DNA from: Rhynochetos jubatus
Lineage: Eukaryota > Chordata > Aves > Eurypygiformes > Rhynochetidae
DNA length: 64,000 nucleotides
Assembly: GCA_027574665.1 (NCBI GenBank)
Contig: CM050655.1
Coordinates: 16,301,170-16,365,169 of the forward strand
Direction: 5' to 3'
A model generated the notes under the pieces. The model worked only from the letters and a program-made list of their open reading frames with translations. It was not told where the DNA came from and searched no databases. The position numbers were made by a program, and so were the translations under genes. Shown here in pieces: positions 23,399 through 35,590 of this stretch; the stretch's first letter is position 1, and each line of letters starts with the position of its first letter.

Positions 23399-25109
23399 GC
23401 TGCTTTCCCTGGGCTGTGGTATGAAAAAACAATGGCTTTTCTGAGGCACTGTGCAGACAAGGCAGCTCTGAAAAAACTAATAGCCATGATTAATGACAAT
23501 GGGCTAGAGGAGAGTTGGGACACAGCCGCCACATATATCATCCTTCCCCATCAGTCTCTGCTCCTCCCTGCCCCTCTTCCTCCTACCAGCAAGGCATTAT
23601 AAAAATGTCTTATCTGCTTTCGACTTTTTTTCTGAAATCACAGTACTGCTGAAAAAAGAAGGGGGGAAAAGAGAGAGGGAGAGACAAAGAGGCAATAGGG
23701 TGAACAAGAAAATGGCATGTAAAATAACTATAAGATATTCCAGGGGAAAATGCACGAGCTGTAATCATTCAAGATTTCAGCAACTTGACTCTTCACATGC
23801 TGAAGCCACATTTTCAAGGTCTTATCTGCCATATGGTTCCCTGTTTGGATGATTTATTAGGTGTAGAAAGCACACTGATAAATTTTACTGCATTTCCCTG
23901 AATAGGCAACCTATGGTGTCAATAACAAAGCTCAGGCCGCTTTAATGAAAACTGTAAGCACCAAAGGGTAACCATTTATTTATGAGTCACTACAGTATTA
24001 CTAGGACAAAATTTATCTTCCCTTCTCACGCACTCTGCAGAAACCAAATCTGGTCAAAGAAACAGCGATCACATCCATATGTCAGTGACTTACTAACATG
24101 TCTCCTGCACACTCAGGGCTTGTATCCAAACAAATAGTCTCCATTTAATGACTATTTTCCTAATGTAAAAGATGCTCTTCAGCGTTAAAACTTTTTTTTA
24201 AAATACACTGGTGACAACTTGCGTATCTACAAACTGTTACACAGTGTTCATTTTCTATGTCCAAGACAAAAAAGAAAACCTATCAGACCCAAGAATAATC
24301 ATCCCAGTGGTTTAAGCTTCAGCTATATAGGAGCGTAAGGAGCTGTATAGGAGGATCATCAAAATTATTTTGGATAATCTTGGAAAAAAGTAAGCTGAAA
24401 ACAAATGACAGCTTATAGATGCAAAGAGCAGCATTTACTGTTCCACCAGAGATTTCAGAGGATTAATAAACTGACACTTTGGCCTTAACTCAAAAAACAT
24501 AACTCTTGACATTTCTGTTTTCTTTTTCTTTTTTTTAATTTTAGGCTTTACTTTAAAAGAACATATTGCAAGTGTTTTTCTGTTTCACACATTGAATGTT
24601 ACTTGTCTTGTGCCCACAATCCCAAGGCACTTAAGATACCAAAACAAAAACTAAAACTTGCAGAAGATAGCTGGAACTTTTTACTGCCTATAACCACTAC
24701 TTGAAAGGCAAACTTAAATTCTTTGTTATTAATCCTCTATGAAAATTATCAATGATTCAGAACTAATCAAGACTGACAGGACCGCTTGTTTGTCTCCCTC
24801 ACACATATAGGCCTAATCTTCTGTTTTAAAAACCAACCAGCAAACCGAGTCAGGCACCCCCATGCATCATTCAGTATGGATATCAAGATTAGCGTGAACA
24901 CAGATGGTGAGGGTTTGGCTCCAACCACTGTGCCCCACTTTTTTCTAAAGATATGCAAAGGTATATATTAATAATAAAATTAATTTAGATCTCATTACTA
25001 CATCATTCAAACAACTATTTAAGTCTGAACCAAAAAGTGCCACACTTTCAAAAGGCCAACAGTTGCTAATGCATGCTTGAAAACGCCTTATGTTTGCCTA
25101 GATACTCAC

Positions 25110-25134
25110 CTGGTAGCTTCCAGATAGCAAACTA
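25110..25134 (-). other. 25-nt exon-like unit
   Basis: On the - strand GGTTTTCAG (CAG at 25135-25137) precedes 25 nt ending in CCAG, then a perfect donor GTGAGT (25104-25109). Two frames are open, reading SLLSGSYQ or VCYLEAT. The reading frame ending at the donor stays open for about 38 codons back to a TGA, but no better acceptor is seen there. A length not divisible by three means use would shift the frame. It may be chance. Confidence 0.18.
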
Positions 25135-27909
25135 CTGAAAACCATGACCCCAACATCCACCTTTAACTCAGATACGTAACATGTTATCGGTACACACGTC
25201 CTTTTTATTGTAACTATAAACCTATAGTGTCAATGAATAGTTCTTGGCAGAAGTCCAACAGCAAACACAAGATTTTAGTTCTTGGGGGCACGGAGCACAA
25301 GGCATTTAAGGAGCTGGGCAGTTAAATGGCTGGCTTTCTACAGGAGTTTTTAACCTTTGACTCGAGTTGCTCAAATATGACTTTCCCTCTAAGTAAATGA
25401 ATGCCACAATCCAACTGCAGAGGGGAAAGACACTCCAGCCTGGGTCAGCCTCTTTTACAAAGCTTTTCACCCTGAAGTGACAGCATACTGTGTCATGACC
25501 AACAGCAAAACACTAAGAACAACAGATTCTTTAATTAGTAAACAATATTTTATGAATTAACAAGCACCTTCTTCCTTGTTACTGAAAAATTTCTTAAGAA
25601 AAGAATTCCCAAATTACTCCATATGCAGGTGGGTTTTTTTTAAGTTTAACACCTGAGCAGAGGCCAAACTGTGCACTCTGAAAACCTTGATGGAAACCAT
25701 AACCTACATCAACATACTGCAGATAGGGCATTCTTGTTCCTCCCTTCCTTCTCCTTCAAAGATGACCATTACAAAGAAGAAATTATTTTAGACTTCATGT
25801 TTAAGTAGGGGAGGAGATAAAGAAGGAAAGACCTGACATATCTCAGTATTAAAATAATCCATCCTACATATTCTTGCCACAGGTCCTTCTGTAATTTTTT
25901 CCTCCAAAACACAGGGTTCATCTCTACTGTTTATCTGATTAGTAGAAAACTGCTGGCAAACATACACCGGTGTAAAGTTTCGGAGGCTCAGAGCAAAGAC
26001 TGAGGTGTCCTCTGTAGTCACCAATCAGCTCTATGGCACAGCTTTGAATTCAAGAGCTTTCATATACGCAATAAACCTGTCAGTCACCTTCATCCATGTG
26101 CGGCCCATTTGACTGGAGTCTCCACATCCCTGTCTTCTCAGGGCAGTTCCCTATAGCTGACCCTGTCCTTTATCCCACCCAGCACACAGCTCCCACCAGT
26201 CACAGAGACTGACCTAGGGAGAAGATTTATCTGTGAATGAAATAACCTTCTGTCATAGCCTTTTCATAAGTCAGTTTTATAGAGTAAGAAATGGACTCCA
26301 ACTTTTTTAGCCAACAATCATTTTTATTTGGCTGTCCTCTGCTGATATTCTAGATTTTTCCTGAAAGTATTAAGAGGGAAAATGCATGCCAGACTATTAG
26401 ATGTAAATTGGTGCCAAGATTGTAACCCATCAGCTGCAATTGTCCACGCATATAAACTATTGGTCTTCTGTTTCTAAAAACACCCCACAGTTTGCTCTCT
26501 TTACTGCCTCCAAAAATAAACTCTACACTGAGCTGCACAGTAATGATCTCCAGGACAATGATAGTTTTATAGTTAAGGGTGAAAAATGTCTCTAATCCTG
26601 TGTTTACACTGAACACTTTTCAGGAGCAGGAACTGTATTTTTACTATGTGTCTATACACCAGAAAAAGGACTCCAATCCTAGTCAGAAATTCTTCAATAT
26701 CACCACATTACTAATAGTACAACTCTATTTCTTCACAGCACCTATAGTCAAGAGTGGAAGGGAGGGCATCCTCTGAAATGGAAGCCGCTCACTTAAGCGT
26801 CTGTGCTTCAGTTTTGGATTATATTTATTTTTCCCTACAATACTTATCTGGTTTAGAAATATGCTCAGTTCTCATAAATTCCCATAAATAAAGCAGCAGC
26901 TGAACAGCACCTTTACACAGAAACACATGTCGTTATGAACATTTTCAAAATATTCTGCCAAGACATACCCCAGCATACACATTTTCAGAGCAACTAAGCT
27001 CATTGTGACAAATGCCTAACCCATCATGTCTGCTTTAAGTCCTATGAGTTTATCTATCAGCCTATTTTATAAAATCAGGTGGAGAAGAGCACAATGGCAA
27101 GGCTACAAGCGGTCCCTTCACCCACTGTTGGAGTACAGCTCGCTTCAGCTCCACTTTGAACCAGAATTATGCTGAAACTGAATTATAGCTTTCTCCCCAC
27201 ACACACATTTATGCTATTCCCCATAGACTGTTTCGGTGTCAAATCTGCATAATCACTGTATATTATTTTTCAATAACCATAAAGCAGGCAAATCACCATG
27301 CTGCCTGACACCCATTAGCCAATAAGTGCACAAAGTTCTTCACATTTTTCATTCAGTGGTTATTTCCCCAGAGCTGAACTATAAATACAAAATACACTTT
27401 TCCTAACTGTTTGTAGTTACACAGAACATGTAATACTCTTTCTCCCCTTCATTCTCAACTTAGCATAACATACTTGACTATAGATATACCCAAAAATATT
27501 ACAGTCATGAAAAGGAGTCTAGACAGTCCGCACAAAGTCTATGATATTGGCTCTGGTATATGGAGCAAGTCCACTGCCCACCACACACTATAATGGAGAT
27601 CCTCCCTTCTTCCTAGAGGAGAATAAACTGCAGAGCAGCACAGACAAGATTTTAAAGAAGAGATGGGATGGAATGGACAAACTCATTTCTATTACACAGC
27701 AGTAAAGGGTATCCTATTTTATAACCAGCACGTGGTATTTATTGCACCACTTCAAATGTGGAAAAGAACAAAATGGGTCAAAGACTGAGGAAAGTAAGTG
27801 GAGACTGTCTTCATTTAAATTTTGAGCTTTTGACAGTTCAAGTTTTGTTCCTTTTCACTTAAAGTATTGTTCTTTTCATCACTAGCCATTTCAATTTAAT
27901 CTCACTCAC
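25135..27909. other. AT-rich non-coding stretch
   Basis: No gene recognised. Open frames of 78 and 88 codons (-) and 65 codons (+) have no motif. A + strand junction TATGCAG|GTGGGT at about 25627 has a weak pyrimidine tract. Confidence 0.65.
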
Positions 27910-27924
27910 CTTCATTTTTGGGAT
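27910..27924 (-). other. Candidate 15-nt microexon
   Basis: On the - strand ATTTGATTATTTCAG (CAG at 27925-27927) is followed by the 15-nt ATCCCAAAAATGAAG and then GTGAGT (donor AAG|GTGAGT, 27904-27909). The length is divisible by three. In phase 0 it would insert IPKMK; in the phase where the first two bases complete a codon it reads PKNE internally; the remaining phase contains a stop. Vertebrate neuronal genes often carry 3-27-nt microexons that add a few charged residues, and these depend on upstream UGC motifs. One TGC lies about 30 nt upstream. I cannot name the host gene, and flanking exons are not in view. Confidence 0.3.
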
Positions 27925-30112
27925 CTGAAATAATCAAATGTAAGTCCAAATGCATTTCTGATACAAACACCTCGCGTCAGAGCTTACACAGATCAAAACA
28001 ATTATTATAGTACTATATTCAAGCTGTCTTACAATCACATTTAAAATCAATAGCAACACACACCAAAACACACATTTAGTACTTCTTTAATGTTTATATG
28101 AATTTTAATTTAGAATAGGGAATTAATATTTGTTTCTATAATATCTTTTTGAAGACCTTTTAAGAATTGAGTTCAAGTTGAGCATGCCAGGAATTGCATA
28201 AACTTTGATTACATAAACCTGCTATTAAGCCCTACAGCATACAGTTCTCTCCGTAGAAAGCTAGACTACTACCTAGTTGAAATGTAACTACCCATCATAA
28301 ACACCTTCAGTATGTTTGAAATAACCTATTGGACAACATTGTTCACACACTGACATCCTGGGCTGATTTATGAAAGATCAAAGGCTGCAGTGGATAAGTA
28401 TTAAGAGGTACAGGTTTTATGGAATGAATAACTTTCCTCATTCTCAATATTTCTTATGTTTTTTACAACAAATTGCCTGGCTCTCAAGAACAGTCTCATA
28501 AAAAGAATAAAAAACACTTCTATCCCAAGCCTTCTAAAGACTTAAAAAAAAAAGTTGGAAACACTTTTGAGACTATAAATTTAAACACTTTTAGAATTTG
28601 AAGAGTAATACTAGTCTGAATTTATCTCATACATCCATTTATGCTAAATGCCCAGTGGCAGCATAGACACAAAAAGAAGATAGTTATTTCACAGAGACTT
28701 TTTCCTTTGATTTTGAGCCTTTAGATAAGCAGATGATTCTCCAGTAAATATATTTTCCAGGTGGGGATGGTTCTTTGGAAGACTAAAACCTTGGATGTTA
28801 TACAGACTTAACATAATGAACTCTAGAAACTGAAATATAGTTGCTTTTGTCATTATCAATTACCTTCTAAGTCTACCAGAATTCCAATTACAAAAAGAAA
28901 AAGCAGCTAGCCAGAACAAAGGTTGAGCATACTGAATCTTAAAAACTAGTGGCAACTTTCATCACCACCATCATTCCATCATTGCAGTGGTCCGCAGGCT
29001 AGACAGAGGCCTTCAGAGAGCTTTCTGCTGTTGACCTGGAGCAACGAACTTCCCAGCACAGCTAAGACCACTGACCAGATTGTCTTTCAGGACTGACAGG
29101 AGAAGGAAAAGGAAGAGGAACACAGTTCTTTCTCTTTCCATTCCACAGCCAGCTGTGACCCTTACCACAAGATGTTTCGTTTACTTACAGACAGTAAAAA
29201 TACAGCTTCTCTGACCCTCCATAGATGCATCACTGTACCATGGAATACAGTACAGAGCCACTGCCAGTTCTGCACTACTTGGAAAGTGCTCTGTTTCTTG
29301 AAAAATAAAAGTGCAAGACAGAAGAGACACAGGTCTATTTCAGATAGGTTGCCTTAAACAGGACCCAGGAAAAAACACTGGCAGATAAATCAGTAAGTAG
29401 ACAGCCAAGCCACAAAATGTCTTCTTCCCCTCAAATGATGTAGAATATAGACCACATTGTTCTACATCAGATCCCATAAAAACATTGTCTAACACTCACT
29501 TAATGGAAGTAGAAACTAGGTTTAACATAAAACAACCTGAAGTGGATTAAGCAGCCATGTAAGAGCAATAAGCGGAGAAGATGCTACTGAGGGGGCTGCA
29601 GTGTGACAGTTTTTCAGAAGATTAATTGAAGTTTCATGGGCTAGAATAAAAAAGAAGTGAGAGAGAAGAACTCCACACAAAGAACTGGCTGTAATACCTC
29701 AGACATAAGCTTGTACATCAAATATTCTTGAAATCTTTGTTTTAAATTGAAACCATACATCAAGAATAACCTAATTGCAAATGATATGGATTTGAAACAT
29801 GGACTTCTGAATTCCAAGCATTAGAAAACCCAAACGTTGATGCCTGAATAGTTCAATCTTGTTACTCACGGGATTTCAAATATTCTTTGGATATATTCGT
29901 TAAGTGATTGTCCAACTTCTTGCAAACACGGATATTGTCTTTGGTTACTTCTTCCTCAGCTTTCCCGCTACTTAGATAGGAACTACACCTTCTGCCCTCC
30001 TGTCCTTCATACCAGTCGGTTGGTTTTGATCTTTTCTCTCTCCTCTTCTACTTGACTTCTCACAAAGAAGAATGAGACAGGAGGAGAAACAGTGTCTTGC
30101 AATTGTGCAACT
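27925..30112. other. AT-rich non-coding stretch
   Basis: Nothing recognised. One 61-codon + strand frame (29172-29357) has no protein features. Confidence 0.7.
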
Positions 30113-30132
30113 GGGGGGGGTGGGGGGAGGGG
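30113..30132 (+). repeat. G-rich tract, quadruplex motif
   Basis: Eight G, T, six G, A, four G. Long G runs with single-base loops can fold into an intramolecular quadruplex. No promoter or telomeric context is seen. Confidence 0.8.
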
Positions 30133-31529
30133 AACAACTAGAACTTCAAAATCTAAAGGCATCGTTCTAGATTTCCACATTGTCCTGAAGGCAGCACCCT
30201 AACATATTGTTCTGTCACAGAAGTACAGCAACACACATCTTCAGGTCCCTAAAGCACTGGGCAAGACAAAACATCCATCAACCAATAAGACAGAAGTTAA
30301 AATATCTTGAAGGTAACAGGTATGCTGTAATACAGGAACCACCAATGTCATTATTTTATTATAATTCTTTACACAAATAAATGATACAGAAATGGATTTC
30401 TAGACAAGTTATATCATCCCCGCAGTTCAAGAAAGTGTAACTTTCTTGGATTGGGAGGATGGAGGACATATGCCAATAGAAAGACTTATTTATGGCAATT
30501 TCCACACAACTGAACAGCACATGTGCTCATGTTACCACATCTCTCCATTAAAGGCAAGTTAGCAAGTTTGAAAAAAGGCTTTGCTACAGGCTCCTCTACG
30601 ATCAGTCTCTATGCTTTAGTCTTCCTGTTTGCTGTGTTATTTGCTAACCATTTCCTGCTCTTCACAGATCAAACTACCCAGCATAACATAAACACTAAAT
30701 TGCAGGGCTATACAAAGGACTTAATTGCACGTCATTGACACCACACCTCGCTTTGTGTACTAGTAATTCAGAGCAATACTGTGCCTAATGTCAACAGAAA
30801 AAAAAAAGGGGGGGGAGGAGGGCGTGGAAATCACAGCTTTTCCTCTGCAAGGGAAAGATAGAAAGACCTGGGAAGAGAAAAACATTTTCCATAGATGAGG
30901 AGAGGCTTCTATTCTACCTCTAGTGAAGTTCTAAGAAAAGATAAAATTAGACTTCGAATTACCAGACAACTGAACCTTAAAGAAATCTAATAAGCTACCA
31001 TCCACAAATACTTTCCTTCAGTGTTATATCAAAATGCTACACATACCTCCAAAAATACAAACAAATCCACGTTTCAATTAAGGGATGAACATTCTGCAAA
31101 AAGATCCTACCTTTTTTTCCCTCACAATGTTTCACCTGGTATTGCAGTCTTTTATTTGTATACATTTATAAAAGCCTCATTTTTGGACACTGGTAGGTTA
31201 AGAAACACTGATATCAGGTCAATACATTAGTCACATTGATAATTTCCTTTTTATAGAGTCTTTTCACAGGCACCTCATGTCCAGCCACTTCATTAGAAAA
31301 ACTGAGAAGTAGCAATTTTATTGAAATTCTGCATTTTGTATTGTATCAATCATTATAGTATTAATACAGATTATTTTTTGTGTGTGTTATAAAGCAATTT
31401 GCATCCACAGCTCAACGACATTCCTTTTAGCAGCAGTCACAGTGGAACTGATTTAGGAGTTCCTCATATGCTATTTAATTTCTCTTAAAAAAAGATATTA
31501 CTCTTACACACCTTAACTAAACACAGTAA
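30133..31529. other. AT-rich non-coding stretch
   Basis: No gene recognised. It includes an A10 then G-rich tract at 30798-30822. The 71- and 69-codon + strand frames have no motif. Confidence 0.7.
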
Positions 31530-31560
31530 TTGATAATACTGTCCTAGACAGTATTATCAA
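31530..31560. repeat. Perfect inverted repeat, 14-bp arms
   Basis: The left arm TTGATAATACTGTC (31530-31543) and its exact reverse complement (31547-31560) flank a 3-base CTA spacer. Arms stop abruptly on both sides, because the next pair does not match. A perfect 14-bp arm with a short fixed loop is expected only about 0.0002 times in 64 kb of random sequence. Possible sources are a template-switch mutation, a core of a degraded DNA transposon, or a dyad regulatory site. Confidence 0.95.
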
Positions 31561-34500
31561 ATTTCTCAAAGTATGAAAAATAATTCCAAGTCACCTGAAA
31601 ACAGCTGTAAGGGTTCAAAACTGTAATAGTATCTTCAGTACATTTACCCCCATTTGACAAGGTTTCTAATTGAAGCATATTGGCACATATAATACTTCAT
31701 TATCAGTTATTTCTAAAACACTCTAAACCGGTGATTTATTAAAAAAAAAACTTTTATTGAAAAGGTGAACTATATTTACCCTTAATATCATCACATAGTG
31801 ATACAAGTGAACAAATTTATTAAATGATCACCATGACATACTGTACTAATACAACACTTCAAAGACTTATTCAGAAATTGCACACATGAAATCTTTTAAA
31901 GAGTCATTACTATTAACAAAAAAAAAGAACACTCAATAGAGACAGAAATATGAATCTGCGTTTTCAAGGATGTTTGGAAACATTAGTTATAATTAGCAAA
32001 ACAAGTATTGTCCCCATGACAGCCTTTCTTTACAAACCTTTGAATGTTTGACAAGAAAAGGTCATGTTTTGTAAAATCCTGGAAAGGTCATTCAATAACA
32101 AATCACATGAATGAAATCACAAGAGTTCAAGGAGGTTAACAGAAACACCACAGGCATTAAAGCATGTTTTCAAGGTAAACAAGGTAAAAGAAAAACAGTC
32201 TGCCTCAGTTCTGGAAAAAGGAAAAAGCAGGTAGTCTCTAATTTGCTACACACTGTAATTTTAAGGCATTTTCTCTGCACTTGGTGGTTTAACACTAGGT
32301 ATTATTTCTCATGTTCAACGCATTTAGGGAAGGATTAACAGATAACAGAGCCAAAACATTTAAACATCTTTTCAAATAGTCTACACTGACCTTACTAGAT
32401 TTTCCCCCCTTAATCTTGTGACCAGACACTTTAAAGAAAAACCCAAAACTTAACCTCCATCGAAACTAAATCTCAATCTTAGATCTCAAAACTTCACTGC
32501 TTGAAACTCTGCCAGCTTTTCAGCTAAACACTTTGACCTGCTTCTGACCTCCTATTTCCAGGTCTATTTTCTTCTTTACCAAAAGAACACAACATTTTTC
32601 ACAGGCAGGAATAACAAAGAGTTGTTTATATAGGGTAATTTAACTACAGGATCAGTGCAGGGAGCAGTGTGATGTATTTGATCCGCAGACCAAGGGAAAA
32701 AAAGCATTGCTCACCAGTGTTAGAGAAAAGCCTATTGAATAGTTTTCCTGGGGCAAGCCAGCAAATTGGGGTTCTTTTCATCTATAGGCATTGACAAAAT
32801 GAATTCACGAATGATCTTGGGTCTCTGTCTCCACGGGGTGTTAAAGCCCTGCCCTGCTGCAGTTCTGAAGTTTTAAAGTTCCATTATCCCGGGGGAGAAA
32901 GGCAGTGCTTATTTACATAAATTCAACATTACTCAATAGAATTTGCTACACGGGGAAATCTCTTCCAATACAAAGAACTTAGAATTACCAACTATGCATA
33001 GTTTATCATCATTACACTTGTGTTTTCATTTATGACAGCCTATTTGCAAACTGTAATTTATTATGAAACTCTTTATGAGATGAATTTAACAGGATCAGAC
33101 CTGTGGACCACCTAAAGTTTACATGGTAACTGGCAGCAGAAAGTCTTACCGGAGGGGAAAAAGTGCACTACGGCAGCAGAGTGAACTGCCTTCCAGGAAG
33201 ATACTATTCTAACCTCTAATACAGATTCAGAATTTAAACTTAGCTTTATCCATTCAAGAAAGTCTGAAAGAAATAAAATTTCATATGAATATCATTAAAA
33301 ACTCCTCTGCAATGTGTAAACATCTCCTACTTTCAGGTCTACATAATACCAATATGTTTTCCATTGTAAATGCAGATACCAACAACACAAAGAAATTAGT
33401 TTAAATAATCTTTTTTTTCTACCAAATAAGCTTGATAGTAGAGCTGGCAAATCCAAGCTGAATAACCAAGTTGAACATTGTATTTCATATCAGAAGGCCA
33501 TGGTAACATTGGGTTCATCCTTCCTTAGAATGAAAACCAGATGGCATTAGGTACTCTGAGTGTAAAGTAAAAAAGTTTGATATTTTTTAGTGACCTTCAA
33601 ATAAAGAAAAGCTGGCTGACCTCCACGCACCACCCAAGCAAGGCATCAAGCTTTACAGAAGGAATGTACGTATAACAGGAAACGCTTACTTGTTGAGGTT
33701 TCTGCTCAGCCAATGGCATGCTAAACTGGTTTAGGGAAAGTGATCCAGCAGGGAACAAAAACTACTAATAAACAAATAAATAGGGTCAGTTTTCAGTTAC
33801 AGCATTCCCCTCAACTGACTTATCATGCCAAAGCACTAACACTTTTGCAAGAAAGCAAACAGAAAAAGAGCAAAACCGATGCAGCCTGTGTGCACTTCAG
33901 ACCATGGTGCTTTAGTCCTGTCCTTCTAAACCGGTATGTACTTCTACAAGAGTAAGGTTCCTCTGTAACACCCTGCTTCAAATCTTTACCAGGAAAGGGG
34001 ACAGAATGGAGGCTACAGGAAGCACAGAAACCTCATCAGCTGTTTGATGGTCAGGGGGTTGGTATCATGTTTGGACATCTGTGTGAGCTGAACAGCAGGA
34101 ACAGCCACCAGCAGATACAAAGTTACCAATACTGAAGTAAAACCTTGAAAATTATTTCCAGGTGAAGACAGGGAGGTCCAGGCTGTATTTGCTCTTTTAC
34201 AAGAAGCACACATGCCTTCAAAGGAACTAAGCAGCAAAGTACTAAATATTAAAAGTAATCATGAGTATTCTAAAGACCCTACTAACTGGCATACATTTTG
34301 TGCTGCATAAATTTTTGCATCCATGAGTTCATGGGCAGAGTTGATAAATAAATAGTTTTTATCAGGAAAAAAATAAAACATTGTTTCCTCGAGGACCATC
34401 AAAATTACACCTAGCTTGTGCCTGGTTCTCAGTCTATGTTCACACAATGTAGTTTCTCATCTTGTTTCAGCACTATTCACGTGCTGTCAGAATGTCTTTC

Positions 34501-34929
34501 ATTCTTCACTATCGGACAACTCAAAACATTTCATTCATGCATTTCCAAATTTGCCTATTTTTGTATGTGACTGTTTCACACTACCGGCCTTATGCCATTC
34601 TTCAGAAGCCTTTCAGGAGCTGTGCAGGCTGACATACAGTCCAGGGCTAAGATGTTACAGTGTCGTCATTATTTCAGCTTTCAGGGTTCACGCATTACCT
34701 TTTCCTACACACTGCAGCTTTGCCTTTTTATTTGAAGAGCTCAGAAAGAACTAATCTAGAAATGTTGCTTGTCCATTAGTGCTCTTGTTTCTTTAAAAAG
34801 CTATACCAGTTTGTACTATGACTGATCAAAATGACTATCAGAAACAAGACACCTCATTTTGTCTTTCTTGCCAACTATTTTAGCTTATTTGCCATGAGCA
34901 CAGGGTATAATTAATATCACACAGGAGCC
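31561..34929. other. AT-rich non-coding stretch
   Basis: No gene recognised. It contains an A10 run at about 31741 and a + strand TTATTTCCAG|GTGAAG junction near 34161 with a modest donor. Open frames up to 112 codons (34416-34754, +) lack motifs. Confidence 0.65.
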
Positions 34930-35590
34930 AGCATTGTCATTTTTCAAATCATTTCCCTGGAAATGTTCTACACCTCTTAATGGCCCTGCTAATGCTGTAG
35001 CTGTCATGTTTTGGACAGCTGCGCTTTTACAAGACAAACTCAGCTGCGCCATGCGCCTCTCTGTAGACTTTTTAGCTCAACGGCTCAGAGGCCATGAGTG
35101 CCAGCTGGTAACGGCTATATGGAAATCTTTGATTAATTTTTTTACCTCTAGACGCTGACTGTTGCTCAAATGTCACCTTCCCAGTTTCCATCCCTAGCCA
35201 GTATTTTCCCCCCCTCCCACAACTGCTTGACGGATGAAGAATCAACTGAATGGGCCAAAAATCTTATGACTAATTAAAGCAAATATAGGCTGTCCAGATG
35301 CAGAGAGAACACGAAGCCTGGAGAGGGGCCAGGTCACACACATGAAATGCTCGATCGTTCAAGAGACGGAGCTCTTAATAATATTTACCAGGCTAGAGTT
35401 AACATACACTGATATTGCCACCCTGAAGAGTAAGTGACGTGACAGGAGTTACGCTATGTAAGCCTTCAACGTCACAGCTCACAGTCAAAAGCAAGTGTGC
35501 AGTGCTGATCAAACGAAACTACTTCACACGCAGGAGTTGCACAGATACTATGAAGTGATTAAGAAACTCACTCAGATTTTACGCTGGTTC
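34930..35590. promoter_or_regulatory. CpG-retaining block, candidate element
   Basis: Roughly fifteen CpG dinucleotides fall within 660 bp, concentrated at 35015-35235 and 35350-35590. It contains CTTAATGG and CTAATG homeodomain cores, CAGCTG E-boxes and a TGACGTGAC CRE-like word near 35436. A 74-codon + strand frame is present but unremarkable. This is the largest CpG-retaining stretch in the window outside the CR1 copies, and a plausible regulatory cluster. Function is inferred. Confidence 0.3.

Larger units (their letters stand above)
22220..25109. other. AT-rich non-coding stretch
   Basis: No gene recognised. The open frames at 23222-23602 span the purine and C tracts described separately and owe their Lys, Arg and Pro runs to them. 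At 24863-24906 the + strand has a weak acceptor and donor (ATTCAG and GATG|GTGAGG) around a 32-nt unit; I regard this as chance. Confidence 0.65.

Noticed and set aside
23222..23602. 126-codon + strand frame with proline and lysine runs
   Set aside because: The runs come from the A/G and C low-complexity tracts, and several other frames on both strands overlap it.
33312..33335. TGTAAACATCTCCTAC, similar to the miR-30 mature 5' end
   Set aside because: It has an extra base within the mature region and no complementary arm that would form a precursor hairpin.
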